DNA of 64,000 bases from Polyangiaceae bacterium (GTDB lineage: Bacteria; Myxococcota_A; Polyangia; Polyangiales; Polyangiaceae). Where the stretch lies: NCBI GenBank assembly GCA_019637265.1, contig JAHBVY010000001.1, positions 1,798,001 to 1,862,000 on the forward strand, in the 5' to 3' direction. The notes beneath the pieces were generated by a model. That model saw only the letters and a list, made by a program, of their open reading frames with translations. It made no database searches and had not been told where the DNA came from. Both the position numbers and the translations under genes were made by a program. Positions 17,510 through 26,981 of this stretch are shown piece by piece (the first letter of the stretch is position 1; each line of letters opens with the position of its first letter).

Positions 17510-18730
17510 TCATGGCGCGTCGTAGCGCTCGCAGCTGCTGTCGGTGATCTCGTCGCGATTGAAGATGGAGTAGATCAGCACGGTGTCATCACCCACCGTC
17601 ACGTCGAGATCGTACACCAGGTCACCGCTCCCGCAGCTGCCCTCACCATCTGTGTCGATGAAGAAGGTGATGGTGTAGGTCTGCTCCTGCCACACGATCT
17701 CCCCGAAGTTCATGAAGAAGCCGCCGTCTTGGATCATCGCCTCGGGCCCCTCGGCGAGCAGGCGCCCCGCGCTGTTGCGCACCTTCGCGTAGACCGCCCG
17801 CCCGTTCTCGTCGGGGAACATCGCCTCACCGGTCCCGATGAGGAGCGTCACGTCCGGCGGCACGTAGCCCACCTCGCAGGCGCCGCCCGGCTGCTGGCAA
17901 GCCAGCGCCTGCTCCGCGCAGCTCCTGCCCGCCTGACAATCCAGGCAGTCCAACGTGGGCCGCGTTGGTTCCGCGCGGCACCACTCCACGCAGCCCGCGC
18001 CCGCCTCCGCGCTCCCACAGCGCGCGGCCTCGTCGCAGCGCGTCTCGCACAGCGCCTGCTTGGAGGGGAACTCGGCGCACAAATCTGCCTCGGGAGGCGC
18101 ACCCACCAAGGCGTAGATGAGCGACAACGGCTCCTGGATGAACACCTCGCCCTCCCCCGTGATGTCCACGCCCGGCTGACACACGCCGTCCCCATCCGCG
18201 TCGGTGAAGTAGCGCAGCCGGTAGCCGAGCCCAGGTTGCCCCGAGCGCCCCAGGCTGAGCACCGCCACCCCCTGTTCGCCGACCTCCTTGGAGCTGGTCG
18301 CCACCAGCGGCGCGCCGCCCCACAGCGTCATCCGCACCTGGGTGTCCGCGCCGGGCGGCAACGAGTCGATGGAGAGCATCACCTCCACGCTGGGCGCGCC
18401 GCAGCGCTGCTCGTCTTGAACACAGGTGCTGATTTGATCGCAGCGCCCGTCGATGCAGCTCCGACAGGACTCGGAGTAGACCGGCGCCTCCGGGAGGCCT
18501 CCCTCGCACAGCTCCGCGCAATCGGCGTCGCTCGGCATCGCCCCGCAGTTCCTGAGCAGCTCACAATGCGCGGGGCAAGGGTCCACCGCCGCGTCGACCG
18601 CCGCATCAGCGGCTGCATCGACCCCCGCGTCCGACGTGGGCTTCGCACCGCCACCCTCATCCCCCGAGCACGCCGCGCTCGAGAGCGCCGCCAAGAGACC
18701 CAACCAACCCACATAACCTAGCTGCTTCAT
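17510..18730 (-). CDS. Cysteine-rich hypothetical lipoprotein
   Basis: A 406-residue lipoprotein. ATG 18728-18730 gives a signal peptide MKQLGYVGWLGLLAALSSAAC with lipobox SAAC. A linker of Ala/Asp repeats (ADAAADAAVDAAVD) follows. The mature part holds two similar Cys-rich blocks (CPAHCELLRNCGAMPSDADC near the start and CETRCDEAARCGSAEAGAGC later), each followed by a beta-rich domain. The beta domains are SVEVMLSIDSLPPGADTQVRMTLW and VTLLIGTGEAMFPDENGRAVYAK. The arrangement suggests an internal duplication. Asp/Gly loops such as DADGDG and DTDGEGSC could bind calcium. I recognise no family, and it was probably exported and anchored to the outer membrane. Confidence 0.8.
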   Translation of the reverse strand: MKQLGYVGWLGLLAALSSAACSGDEGGGAKPTSDAGVDAAADAAVDAAVDPCPAHCELLRNCGAMPSDADCAELCEGGLPEAPVYSESCRSCIDGRCDQISTCVQDEQRCGAPSVEVMLSIDSLPPGADTQVRMTLWGGAPLVATSSKEVGEQGVAVLSLGRSGQPGLGYRLRYFTDADGDGVCQPGVDITGEGEVFIQEPLSLIYALVGAPPEADLCAEFPSKQALCETRCDEAARCGSAEAGAGCVEWCRAEPTRPTLDCLDCQAGRSCAEQALACQQPGGACEVGYVPPDVTLLIGTGEAMFPDENGRAVYAKVRNSAGRLLAEGPEAMIQDGGFFMNFGEIVWQEQTYTITFFIDTDGEGSCGSGDLVYDLDVTVGDDTVLIYSIFNRDEITDSSCERYDAP

Positions 18731-18882
18731 CGGAGCCCAAGCTAGCACACGCCGAGGTCGGCGCCGCCGCGCTTGAGTCAGTATACATGACGACCAGCGC
18801 CGTCCATCGGCCGAGGGGCCTAACGTCTGTTTATCTGACCGTGCAGCGCCGGCGCCTCAGCCTGTGAAGTCACCTTACGTGA

Positions 18883-19776
18883 CTAACTCAGCCCGCGCGG
18901 CTTCACCTCGAACTGCCACACGTCGACCGGCAGCTCGAGGCCGGCGAGGTGGCCTAGCTCAGGGACCTCGGACGCCGGGCAGACGTTCGCCTCATCGAAC
19001 CCAAAGCTCAGGAAGCGTTCGCGAATCACCTCGCGGCTCGGGAAGTCCTCGCGCGCGCCGCGCCCCCGGGTGACGACGCGGATGGCGGCCTTCAGCGCGG
19101 AGACGGCCACGCGCCCCGCGCGCTTCGAGGGGCGGCTACGCAAGTCGCACAGGAAGTGGCCGCCGCCGCTCTGGCGGAGCGCCGTCGCGATCGCGCGTGC
19201 CAAGCGCTCGCGCTCGTCGAAGTCGAAGTAACCGAGCAAGCCCTCGGCGATCACCACCGGGCGCTCGGCGCCACGGAGCGCTTCGGTGAGCTGGTTCACG
19301 AAGGTCGCCGCCAGCACGTCGGCCACCTCGAGCCTCAAGAGCCGCGTGAGGCGCAGGCGCACTGACTTATCGAGCTTGGCGAGGTGCCGCTCCTTGGCCG
19401 CGATCATCGGCGCCAAATCGAGCTCGACGTACGAAGCGCCATGATCGAGCGCCCAGGTCGTCCCGCGGCGACTGAGGCCCGCGCCGAGCTCCACCACGCG
19501 CCCTGGTCTCCGCGCCGTCAGCCGGTGATCGATCGCGCGGTGCCGATACTCCAGGTACTGCAGCAGGCTCGGCGTGCCCGAGACGCACGCGGCGAGCCAC
19601 TCCGTGCCGCGGAAGGCGAGGTGCATGCGTGCGCCGCGCGCCGTCTTGAACCACTCCGCGTAGGGCAAGCCCAGACGGAACCACGCGTACGCGGTGTAGT
19701 GCGCCGTCGGCGCGATGCGGTCGCCCTCAGTCGCGGTGGCGCTGCACGCCGGCCTTCGAGATCGCTCTTCACTCAT
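18883..19776 (-). CDS. SAM-dependent methyltransferase, leucine-carboxyl-methyltransferase (LCM) family
   Basis: A 297-residue methyltransferase of the LCM type, which in bacteria methylates small acids or polyketide-like substrates. Motif I is VVELGAGLSRRGTTW. The acidic residue after beta2 is in YVELDLAPMIAAKERHL, and the post-motif is PVVIAEGLLGYFDFDERERL. The C-terminal block YREVIRERF-like region (SREVIRERFLSFGFDEANV) also fits the family. It is transcribed divergently from the following epimerase. The N-terminal 20 residues are low-complexity, so the start could be slightly internal. Confidence 0.85.
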   Translation of the reverse strand: MSEERSRRPACSATATEGDRIAPTAHYTAYAWFRLGLPYAEWFKTARGARMHLAFRGTEWLAACVSGTPSLLQYLEYRHRAIDHRLTARRPGRVVELGAGLSRRGTTWALDHGASYVELDLAPMIAAKERHLAKLDKSVRLRLTRLLRLEVADVLAATFVNQLTEALRGAERPVVIAEGLLGYFDFDERERLARAIATALRQSGGGHFLCDLRSRPSKRAGRVAVSALKAAIRVVTRGRGAREDFPSREVIRERFLSFGFDEANVCPASEVPELGHLAGLELPVDVWQFEVKPRGLS

Positions 19777-19848
19777 CGCTTCTCCAGCGTCACTCGCTCT
19801 CGGGGTGCCCAGATTGCTAGAGCGCCGCCTTTACGGCAAGGTCACCCC

Positions 19849-20832
19849 ATGAACACAGTGCTCGTGACGGGCGGCGCGGGCTTCATCGCCTCGCACGTGG
19901 TGGACCGGCTGCTCGACCAAGGCGCGGCGGTGACGGCGCTCGACAACTTCGACCCCTACTACGACCCTGCCCAGAAGCGCCGGAACGTCCGCGCGGCCCA
20001 GCGCTCGGCGCGCTACCAGCTGGTGGAGGGCGACGTGTGCGACGCGGCGCTCGTCGAGCGCACCTTCGATGCCTGCCGCCCCGACCTGGTGGTGCACCTC
20101 GCGGCGCGCGCGGGGGTGCGCGCCAGCGTGGAAGATCCAGCGCGCTACCTGATGGTGAACGAGCTCGGCGCGCTCAACGTGCTCACGCAGGCGGTGCGTC
20201 GTGGTGGGGTGCCCATCTGCCTGGCGTCGACGTCCTCCGTGTACGGCAACTCGACGGCGGTGCCCTTCGATGAAGCGGCCGTCGCCGCCGAGCCGCTCTC
20301 CCCCTACGCCGCCACCAAGCGCGCGAGCGAGCTGATGGCCTACACCTACCATTACCTCTACCAGCTCCCGGTGGCGGTGCTGCGCTTCTTCACCGTGTAC
20401 GGGCCGCGCGGTCGCCCCGACATGGCGGTGGCGAAGTTCACCGAGTCGATCCTGAATGGCGCCCCCATCCGGCTCCACGGCGAGGACACGCAGCGCGACT
20501 TCACCTTCGTGGACGACATCGTGAACGGCGTGCTCGGCGCGGCGCGCTGGGTCTCGGAGGGTCGCGGGTTCGGCACCTTCAACCTCGGGCGCAGCCAGCC
20601 AGTGGTGGTGAGGCGCCTGATCGAGCTGCTCGCCGCCGAATTCGGCAAATCAGCTGACGTGGTGCTGGGGCAGCTCGAGCCCAGCGAGAGCCTGATCACC
20701 GCCGCGAGCACCGCGCGCGCCGAAGCGGCCTTCGGTTATCAGCCCAGCGTCCCGCTGGAAGAGGGCGTGAAGCGCTGGGCCACCTGGTACCGCGAGAGCG
20801 AGGAGTCCCCCGCGGCCGCCCTCGAAAAGTGA
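19849..20832 (+). CDS. NAD-dependent nucleotide-sugar epimerase (UDP-glucuronate 4-epimerase-like)
   Basis: A 327-residue extended SDR. The ATG at 19849 begins directly with the Rossmann strand MNTVLVTGGAGFIASHVVD (TGGAGFIAS at 7-15). The loop NFDPYYDPAQKRRNV is typical of UDP-glucuronate/UDP-galacturonate 4-epimerases. The active site has STSSVYGN and Tyr153/Lys157 in SPYAATKRASE. RFFTVYGPRGRPDMA and HGEDTQRDFTFVDDIV are conserved in the same subgroup. It probably supplies uronic acids for an extracellular polysaccharide. Open sequence upstream to 19384 is antisense to the LCM methyltransferase and is not part of the gene. Confidence 0.92.
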   Translation: MNTVLVTGGAGFIASHVVDRLLDQGAAVTALDNFDPYYDPAQKRRNVRAAQRSARYQLVEGDVCDAALVERTFDACRPDLVVHLAARAGVRASVEDPARYLMVNELGALNVLTQAVRRGGVPICLASTSSVYGNSTAVPFDEAAVAAEPLSPYAATKRASELMAYTYHYLYQLPVAVLRFFTVYGPRGRPDMAVAKFTESILNGAPIRLHGEDTQRDFTFVDDIVNGVLGAARWVSEGRGFGTFNLGRSQPVVVRRLIELLAAEFGKSADVVLGQLEPSESLITAASTARAEAAFGYQPSVPLEEGVKRWATWYRESEESPAAALEK

Positions 20833-20872
20833 CCACCCGCTCGGCCTCGGCGCTGGCTCATCGCCTACGTAG

Positions 20873-20945
20873 GGGCGACCCCCCGTGGTCGCCCGCTCGA
20901 GGACGATCATCGCGCATCGAATGGGGCAGGCGCGCAGCCCTGCCC
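20873..20945. repeat. Palindromic extragenic repeat pair
   Basis: Two hairpins lie between convergent genes: GGGCGACC/GGTCGCCC (20873-20894, 8-bp stem) and GGGCAGG/CCTGCCC (20924-20945). They are preceded by CCTACGTAGGGG. Similar TAGGGGC and GGCCTGCCCCTAC words recur at 57083-57236. The second stem abuts the stop of the reverse-strand gene and may double as a terminator. Confidence 0.7.
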
Positions 20946-23029
20946 TACAGGGGACACGGCGTGCCGAGCGGCGCCGGGGCGGGCACCACGGCGTGACCCG
21001 ACTTGAAGAAGCTCTCGAAGAAGCAGCCATACTGGTACTTCACGGCGTCGAGCTGCCCGTAGATGGCGTGCGGATCGTAGATGCCATCACCCTCGTACTG
21101 CACCACGACCCCGGTGTAGGCGGAGCCATCATGGCTCACGCGGTTGTCCGAGACCGGGTAGCTCGCGAGCCCGTCGAAGCCCTCCACCGCGAGCGAGATC
21201 TGCATCTCCGGCCACACCACCTCACCCGCTTGCTGGTTGCCGTAGGCCAGCGCGAACGCATCGTAAATCTTCGTGGAAAAATAGCTGTCCCCGGGCGCCA
21301 CCGGCTCATACACCGGGCGCGCCGGGTGCCCTGGGAGCGGCCGCCGCGCGAGGCGCGGGGTGTACACCATCGGATCAGCCGCCTCCCAGCCCGTCTGAAA
21401 CACCTGCATCGCTGGGTGCATGTGATCGAGCGACTGGCTCGAGCCCAGGATGATGCCCGCCAGCAGCGACAGGTTGCCGACGACCCGCGTCTCCTTGATG
21501 AAGTAGCTCCAGAAGCCCCCCGCGCCGGTGGGCGCCACCGCGCGGATCCGCGGCTCCACCGCGCCGATCATGTTGGTGTACATGCCGCCCATGGACTGGC
21601 CCATGGCGAGCACCGGTTCCGTACGGAAACGATAAGCCGCCTCCCCCGCGGGCAGGCTGAGGCCCTCACAGGCCGCCACCAGCTCGGGCGCGACGCGGAG
21701 CTCCGACAGCGCCGCGAGGTACAGCCGCTGCTCCACCACCCCCTGACGGAAGGTGTCGCGCGTGGCCGCCAGGTTCTCGAAGTTCAGGTAGGCGATCTCC
21801 CCCGCGCCCGGCAGGCGATCCGGGCTCACCGGGTGGGAGCTCCCCACCGCCGCGAAGCCGTGCGCCGCCAGCACGTGAGCGGGGCCCTCGCCGGGCGTCG
21901 GCTCACCCTCGGGCTCCGTCACGCGCCCACGATCGATCACCTGCGTCGCGATGCCACCGGAGCCGTGGTAGTACATCACGAGCGGGAAGCCGCCCGCCGG
22001 CATCTCCCCCTTGGGCAGCGAGATCACGACGCGAGCGGTCTCGCTCCGCTGCTGCACGGGCAGGCCGTCCTCACCGAACACGAAGCGCCCCCCCGTGTTG
22101 AACGGCGGCTCCCCCGTCTGAAACTGAGGGAAGCTGACGGTGCCGTGGAGCTCGCACATCCGGGGGTGATCCGCGCCGTCCGTCGGGTCCACGTGGAGAC
22201 CGTCGATCGTCACCTGGTGCTTCTCCAGCAGGCCCTGGCTCAAATCGTGAGTCTCTTGGACGACGTCGCCCGTGGTGAACACGGTGGCGGCGGCGACGTC
22301 CGAGAGCGACACCTTCAGCTCGCGGAGCGTCTCCCAGAGCGAGGCGTACTGCGCCGCGAGCCCGGCGCCGCGCGGCCCTGCTGGATCGACCCCGCGCTTC
22401 AGCTGCTCGAGCGCCTTGGGCGAGCCGAGCGGCGCGCCCGAAGCGTCCCCCAGCGAGCGCTGGATGACGAACGCATAGCGGCGGTTCGGGTGCAGCACGA
22501 GGCCGGGGAAGCTCGCCACCGCGAGCAGGCCCTCGGGCACGTAGATGTCAGGCGCGGGCTGCTTGGCGATGGTCGGGAAGAGCCGCCCGCGCTCGGGTGA
22601 GCTGGGGTCGACGTCCACCAGCAGGATGGAGGAGCTCGTCTCCGCGGGGATCACCTGCTCCAGGATCTGCTCCGCTACCGGCGCCTCGAACTGAAAGTAA
22701 GCCACCGGAACCACCGGGAAGCCGGGGTGCTCCCCGGCGATCTCCACGAGACCAGCGAACATCGGGTTGCTGCTCGGGTTGGGGAAGCCCGCCAGATCCG
22801 GCGTACCGCGCGGCGTGAGCCGCGTGTCCGACGGGTAGGGGAAGTCGTAAAAGCGACTGTCCGTCAGCTCAGCTTCCAACTCGAAGCGCAGCGCCACCCC
22901 CGGCAGCGGCTCCACCGGGGCCTGGGGCTCCTCCGAGTCGCTACCGCAGGAGAGGTTGAGACCCAGGCCGAGGCACAGGGCGAGCGACGAGCCCAAACGG
23001 GCGTGGAGACGAGGAGAAGCGAAGCGCAT
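20945..23029 (-). CDS. Lipoprotein with alpha/beta-hydrolase-like domain
   Basis: A 694-residue exported protein. The signal peptide ends LGLGLNLSC, a lipobox at about residue 28. An N-terminal beta-rich region (about 40-330) contains FYDFPYPSDTRLTP, a phrase seen in large secreted bacterial lipase/esterase-like proteins. The C-terminal part has the oxyanion-type strand PLVMYYHGSGGIATQ and the nucleophile elbow GQSMGG. Downstream Asp and His candidates (YEGDGIYDPHAIYGQLDA) are present. This fits a secreted serine hydrolase tethered to the envelope. The exact substrate is unknown, and the triad assignment is tentative. Confidence 0.8.
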   Translation of the reverse strand: MRFASPRLHARLGSSLALCLGLGLNLSCGSDSEEPQAPVEPLPGVALRFELEAELTDSRFYDFPYPSDTRLTPRGTPDLAGFPNPSSNPMFAGLVEIAGEHPGFPVVPVAYFQFEAPVAEQILEQVIPAETSSSILLVDVDPSSPERGRLFPTIAKQPAPDIYVPEGLLAVASFPGLVLHPNRRYAFVIQRSLGDASGAPLGSPKALEQLKRGVDPAGPRGAGLAAQYASLWETLRELKVSLSDVAAATVFTTGDVVQETHDLSQGLLEKHQVTIDGLHVDPTDGADHPRMCELHGTVSFPQFQTGEPPFNTGGRFVFGEDGLPVQQRSETARVVISLPKGEMPAGGFPLVMYYHGSGGIATQVIDRGRVTEPEGEPTPGEGPAHVLAAHGFAAVGSSHPVSPDRLPGAGEIAYLNFENLAATRDTFRQGVVEQRLYLAALSELRVAPELVAACEGLSLPAGEAAYRFRTEPVLAMGQSMGGMYTNMIGAVEPRIRAVAPTGAGGFWSYFIKETRVVGNLSLLAGIILGSSQSLDHMHPAMQVFQTGWEAADPMVYTPRLARRPLPGHPARPVYEPVAPGDSYFSTKIYDAFALAYGNQQAGEVVWPEMQISLAVEGFDGLASYPVSDNRVSHDGSAYTGVVVQYEGDGIYDPHAIYGQLDAVKYQYGCFFESFFKSGHAVVPAPAPLGTPCPL

Positions 23030-23094
23030 CGCACGGTTCTAGCGCAAACCACGCGCGCTGCCCTACCTGGTTCCAAGGTCTTACCTCCGCGCCT

Positions 23095-24069
23095 TCATGT
23101 CACGGCCGAGGCACAGGGCGCCTGCTCCGAGCGGCGAGCTGTCGCAGCCTGGATCGCCAAGAGCAACACCAGGGTGCACCAGAGCGCGGTGCCGACCGCG
23201 AGGTGCGTGACCTGCATGTACCCCGGCGCGGACAGCGCGACGTTCACCACCCCCACCACGAGCTGCAGCACCAACAAGGCGCGCCCCAAGCGAGCGACGC
23301 GAAGCGCCGGCCCAGAGCCACGCTCTTCGAAGCGCTGAAGGAGCCACCAGAGCCCCGCCGAGAGCGCCACGGCGGACACCGGGTGCGCCACCCGGAGCCG
23401 CTCCAGGAAGTGCGCCCCGGTGACTCGATCCGACAAGTTCGCGTCGGGAGCCAGGGGGTACAGCGTGTCTCCCAGCGCGGTGACCGCGCCGAGCATCGAC
23501 ACCAGGACGAAGCCGACGAGCAGCGCGCCGAGCCAGCGTCCGTCCCCCGCCCCCATGCGCAGCCGGAAGCCCTGCGACGCCTGACCCCGCCCCGCCGTCC
23601 AGGCCATCAGGGTGAACGCCCCCATCAGCAGGCTGGTGCTGATGAGGTGCAGCGCCATGAACACCGCGCGCGAGGCGGAGGCGTTGTCACCCACCAGATC
23701 CCAGAGCACGAGCCCCGCGCCGACCAGCGCCTCCACCACCATCAGCGCGGTGACCCACAGCGCGTAGCGCCGCGTCGCATGTCCACGCGGAAATATCCGC
23801 GCGGCGCGGTACCACAGGAAGAGCACCAGCGGCAGGCACACTCCCGAGGTGACGCGGTGCGTGAGCTCGATCAGCGTCTCCACCGAGCGCGGCATGTGCG
23901 CCACCTCGCCGTGGCAGGTGGGCCAGTGTTGACCACAGCCAGCGCCCGACCCGGTGATGCGCACCACCGCGCCGAACAGGATCACGAACAGCGTGTAACC
24001 GGCAGCCCACCAGACGACTCGCGCGAAGCGCCGGGCGGCCGCGTCCGCCGCCGGGGAGAGCTCACTCAT
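23095..24069 (-). CDS. ctaA: Heme A synthase (COX15/CtaA family)
   Basis: A 324-residue integral membrane protein that converts heme O to heme A for cytochrome c oxidase. It has about eight membrane helices in two four-helix bundles. The conserved His ligands can be seen in ETLIELTHRVTSG, MALHLISTSLL, RVAHPVSAVALS and VTHLAVGTALW. The extracellular Cys pair occurs in GSGAGCGQHWPTCHG, as in type 2 CtaA proteins. The family opening GAVVRITGSGAGC is clear. No ctaB or cox gene is adjacent in the window. ATG 24067-24069 is the only good start. Confidence 0.95.
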   Translation of the reverse strand: MSELSPAADAAARRFARVVWWAAGYTLFVILFGAVVRITGSGAGCGQHWPTCHGEVAHMPRSVETLIELTHRVTSGVCLPLVLFLWYRAARIFPRGHATRRYALWVTALMVVEALVGAGLVLWDLVGDNASASRAVFMALHLISTSLLMGAFTLMAWTAGRGQASQGFRLRMGAGDGRWLGALLVGFVLVSMLGAVTALGDTLYPLAPDANLSDRVTGAHFLERLRVAHPVSAVALSAGLWWLLQRFEERGSGPALRVARLGRALLVLQLVVGVVNVALSAPGYMQVTHLAVGTALWCTLVLLLAIQAATARRSEQAPCASAVT

Positions 24070-24376
24070 GCACGTCCCTTACCGCAGCCTCGCGCGAGCG
24101 GCGCGCGCATTGCGTCGCAGGCGCCCGGCGCTCCACCCTCGACGCCCAGGTGCTCCATGGCTCCTGAGGCACTTGACTCATAGCCTGGAGGCTCGGGGTT
24201 GGGGGGCTCGGTTGGAGCCCGTGGCTATCGGGTCAGCGTTCGGGGTTTCGAGTTTTGGTTTGGGGGTTTGGCAAGCCGCTCCACGTCCCCCGCCAAGGCT
24301 CGCGCGCGACTGACAGCCCCCGTGCACGGTGCTAGGACCGCGGCCCAACGTCCCCCCTCACCCGCTTGGAGATCTC
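24070..24376. other. Divergent intergenic region with G-rich elements
   Basis: This 307-bp spacer separates ctaA (reverse) from the lyase gene (forward). It has a G-rich stretch at about 24193-24220 (GGGGTTGGGGGGCTCGGTTGG core split by short loops). A copy of the dispersed element lies at 24253-24275, containing TTTGGGGGTTTGGCAAG. No RNA gene is evident. Confidence 0.5.
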
Positions 24377-25429
24377 ATGAGGAGCGCGAAAGACTTCTTC
24401 CAACCCCTGGCCGTGGGCGCCCCCGACCCGCTCCGCGAGATCCCGTTCCGCCCCTCGCGGATGATCCACTTCTTCGACCCGAGCAACCCGAAGATGGCGG
24501 CCAAGGTGCCGGAGATCGCCGCCAAGGTGGACATCCTGCTCGGCAACCTGGAGGACGCGATCCAGGCCGACCGCAAGCAGGCCGCGCGCGAGGGCCTGGT
24601 CTCGATAGGCAAGCAGGCTGACCTGGGCGAGACCCAGCTGTGGGCGCGCGTGAACAGCCTCGACAGCCCGTGGTTCCTGGACGACATGCTGCGGCTGGTG
24701 GGGGAGCTGGGTGACCGGTTGGACGTCATCATGCTCCCGAAGGTGCAGGGCCCCTGGGACATCTACTACGCCGATCAGCTGCTCGCGCAGCTCGAGGCGC
24801 GGCACGGCGTCACGCGGCCGATCTTGCTCCACGCCATCTTGGAGACCGCGACCGGGGTCAACCAGGTCGAGGCCATCGCCCACGCCAGCCCGCGCATGCA
24901 GGGCCTCAGCCTGGGCCCGGCGGATCTCGCCGCCTCACGGCGCATGAAGACGACGCGCGTGGGCGGCGGGCACCCGGGCTACGTGGTGCGCGCGGATCCG
25001 AACCCTGAGTCGCCGAGCGACGCGCGCCCGAGCGTGCAGCAAGACTTGTGGCACTACACCATCGCGCGCATGGTGGACGCCTGCGCCGCCGCGGGGATCT
25101 TGCCGTTTTACGGGCCCTTCGGGGACATCGCGGATCTCGTCGCGTGCGAAGACCAGTTCCGCAACGCGTTTCTGCTGGGGTGCGTCGGGGCGTGGTCGCT
25201 GCACCCGAATCAAATCGCGATCGCGCGCCGCGTGTTCAGCCCGCCTCCCGAGGAGGTGGCCTGGGCCAAGCGCGTGATCGAGGCGATGGGGGACGGCACC
25301 GGCGCGGTGATGATCGACGGCAAGATGCAGGATGACGCCACCGTGAAGCAGTGCCGCGTGATGGTGTCGCTCGCGGAGCTGATCGCGAGCCGTGATCCGG
25401 AGATGAGGGCCGCCTACGGCATGTCCTGA
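24377..25429 (+). CDS. HpcH/HpaI aldolase - CitE/malyl-CoA lyase-like enzyme
   Basis: A 350-residue TIM-barrel lyase related to L-malyl-CoA/beta-methylmalyl-CoA lyases and CitE. These enzymes split or form 3-hydroxyacyl-CoA from glyoxylate or acetyl-CoA. The ATG at 24377 follows GGAGATCTC. Motifs are [12 protein letters not shown], the acidic strand [39 protein letters not shown] with the metal Glu, and [14 protein letters not shown] with the second acidic ligand. The C-terminal lid contains [13 protein letters not shown]. An upstream extension to 24329 would lack a sensible N-terminus. It is not in an operon with its neighbours. Confidence 0.88.
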   Translation: MRSAKDFFQPLAVGAPDPLREIPFRPSRMIHFFDPSNPKMAAKVPEIAAKVDILLGNLEDAIQADRKQAAREGLVSIGKQADLGETQLWARVNSLDSPWFLDDMLRLVGELGDRLDVIMLPKVQGPWDIYYADQLLAQLEARHGVTRPILLHAILETATGVNQVEAIAHASPRMQGLSLGPADLAASRRMKTTRVGGGHPGYVVRADPNPESPSDARPSVQQDLWHYTIARMVDACAAAGILPFYGPFGDIADLVACEDQFRNAFLLGCVGAWSLHPNQIAIARRVFSPPPEEVAWAKRVIEAMGDGTGAVMIDGKMQDDATVKQCRVMVSLAELIASRDPEMRAAYGMS

Positions 25430-25454
25430 GAGGGCACCCGGTAGACAGGTGCAC

Positions 25455-25472
25455 TGCCAAACCCCCAAACCC
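25455..25472 (-). repeat. Dispersed G-rich element, GGGGGTTTGGC subtype
   Basis: On the reverse strand this reads GGGTTTGGGGGTTTGGCA. Nearly the same word occurs at 7320-7337 (reverse) and 24253-24275 (forward). It lies between convergent genes, 26 bases after the stop of the lyase gene. Confidence 0.75.
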
Positions 25473-25521
25473 GAATCCGCAGAGCGTGCTCCAACCGGCG
25501 AGCGGCTGACTGCCGGTGGAG

Positions 25522-26835
25522 CTACTCAGGCAGCATCACTGACGGGGGTGGGCGCGGCGCGAACCGCGGCTGCGTGTGCGCGCCGGGCGGCTCGTTCACG
25601 CGCCGCAAGATCTCTTGGATCTTGCGCTGCACGTGTAAATCGTCCTTCTCTGGCTTCTCGTAGGCCTTGGCCAGCGCCTGGAAGCGCGCCTCACTGGCCC
25701 CCAGGTCGCGCAGCACGTCCAGCGCCGCGGTGCGCGTCATCCAGTACGCCTCGCGATCGAGCGCGATGCTCTCCAGCGCCTTGAGCAGCCGCTCGGGCTT
25801 GTACCAGGGCTTCACCGCCTGAACCCACGCCTGCCCCGCATCGTCGCGCTCGGGATAATCCAGCTTGGCGGCGCGCAGGTTGCGAAAGCTGGTCCAAGGC
25901 GGGGAGGTGCGCGTCCGCGGCTTGCGCTCGAGCACCTTCAGCGTGAGCTCATAGGCAGCTTGACTGGGCTTCTTCGGCTTCGGGAACCCCGTCCAGGCGT
26001 TGATCACGCCCTGCCAACAGCCCTCGAACAGCTTGATGTCGACTTCCGGCTGATTCAGGTACTTCTCGAACACGGGGATCGCCCGCTCGTCCTCGCTCCC
26101 GTAGAGCCGGCCACAGAGGAAGCGCCGCACGTTGATCGAAGGGTCGTTTTCCACCCGATCGAGGACGCGCTCGAAGGTGCCCTCCACCCCCGTCCCGAAC
26201 GCGGTGAGGAACCAGCTCATCGCCTCCTGACGCACGTGCTCCGACTCGTGCTCGGAGAGCTTCATCAACAGATCCTTCACCTCGGGGCGCTCTTGGTGCT
26301 TGGCCCCCACCACGCGGGTGAGCGCGATCAGCACCGACGGCTCCTTCTCCTTGCGAGCCGCCTCGAGCACCAGCTTCTCAGTGTCCGGCTTGAGGCCGTA
26401 CACCGCCTTGAGCAGCTGCGTCGCCTGCCAGCGCACCGCAGCGTGCTCGTGGCCGATGAGCTCCTTGCTCAGCACCTCGTTCATCGCCACCAAGTCGGCG
26501 GGGTTCGTCGTGCGACCGCGCGCCTGCTTCAAGTCGCGGTAGGCCTGACAACGCGGGTCGATACCTCGTTCGTTCACCTGACAGGTGGTCAAGGCCAGGA
26601 TGAAGCGGCGGTACACGTCCTCGGTGAGCGGCGCGCTCTCATCGGCGAGCCACGCCTCCAAGCCCTGCGCCGAGGCGCTCGCGCTGGGCGCTGGCGCAGC
26701 GCCGCCCGACGGCTTCTGATCGCAGGCGCTGACCCCCAACGCGCCGAGCGCGAGCCAGGCCACCACGCCGCGCCCGAGCACACGCCGTGAGCCGCGCTGT
26801 TTCAAAGCACCCTGCCGTCCTCGTTCCGTCAGCAT
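25522..26835 (-). CDS. HEAT-repeat-like lipoprotein
   Basis: A 437-residue lipoprotein. The ATG at 26833-26835 is followed by a basic n-region and a hydrophobic stretch ending LGALGVSAC, a lipobox at about residue 37. A short Ala/Ser/Pro linker leads to an all-helical protein with repeated pairs of helices, for example HEHAAVRWQATQLLKAVYG, EPSVLIALTRVVGAKHQER, HESEHVRQEAMSWFLTAFG and DPSINVRRFLCGRLYG. These resemble HEAT/armadillo solenoids used for protein binding. The frame continues open to 26961, but that part looks non-coding. The binding partner is unknown. Confidence 0.78.
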   Translation of the reverse strand: MLTERGRQGALKQRGSRRVLGRGVVAWLALGALGVSACDQKPSGGAAPAPSASASAQGLEAWLADESAPLTEDVYRRFILALTTCQVNERGIDPRCQAYRDLKQARGRTTNPADLVAMNEVLSKELIGHEHAAVRWQATQLLKAVYGLKPDTEKLVLEAARKEKEPSVLIALTRVVGAKHQERPEVKDLLMKLSEHESEHVRQEAMSWFLTAFGTGVEGTFERVLDRVENDPSINVRRFLCGRLYGSEDERAIPVFEKYLNQPEVDIKLFEGCWQGVINAWTGFPKPKKPSQAAYELTLKVLERKPRTRTSPPWTSFRNLRAAKLDYPERDDAGQAWVQAVKPWYKPERLLKALESIALDREAYWMTRTAALDVLRDLGASEARFQALAKAYEKPEKDDLHVQRKIQEILRRVNEPPGAHTQPRFAPRPPPSVMLPE

Positions 26836-26981
26836 GGCGAGTTGGTAGCACAGCCGAGGATCCTCTGACCACGACCCGCCCGCTGCTCCCCACCCAAGCC
26901 GAGCATCGCCCTGGGCGAGCAGGCCGCGCCGGAAAGCGTTGTTCGGCCGAACCTCGGGCAAGCTATGCTGTCCTGGCTGGG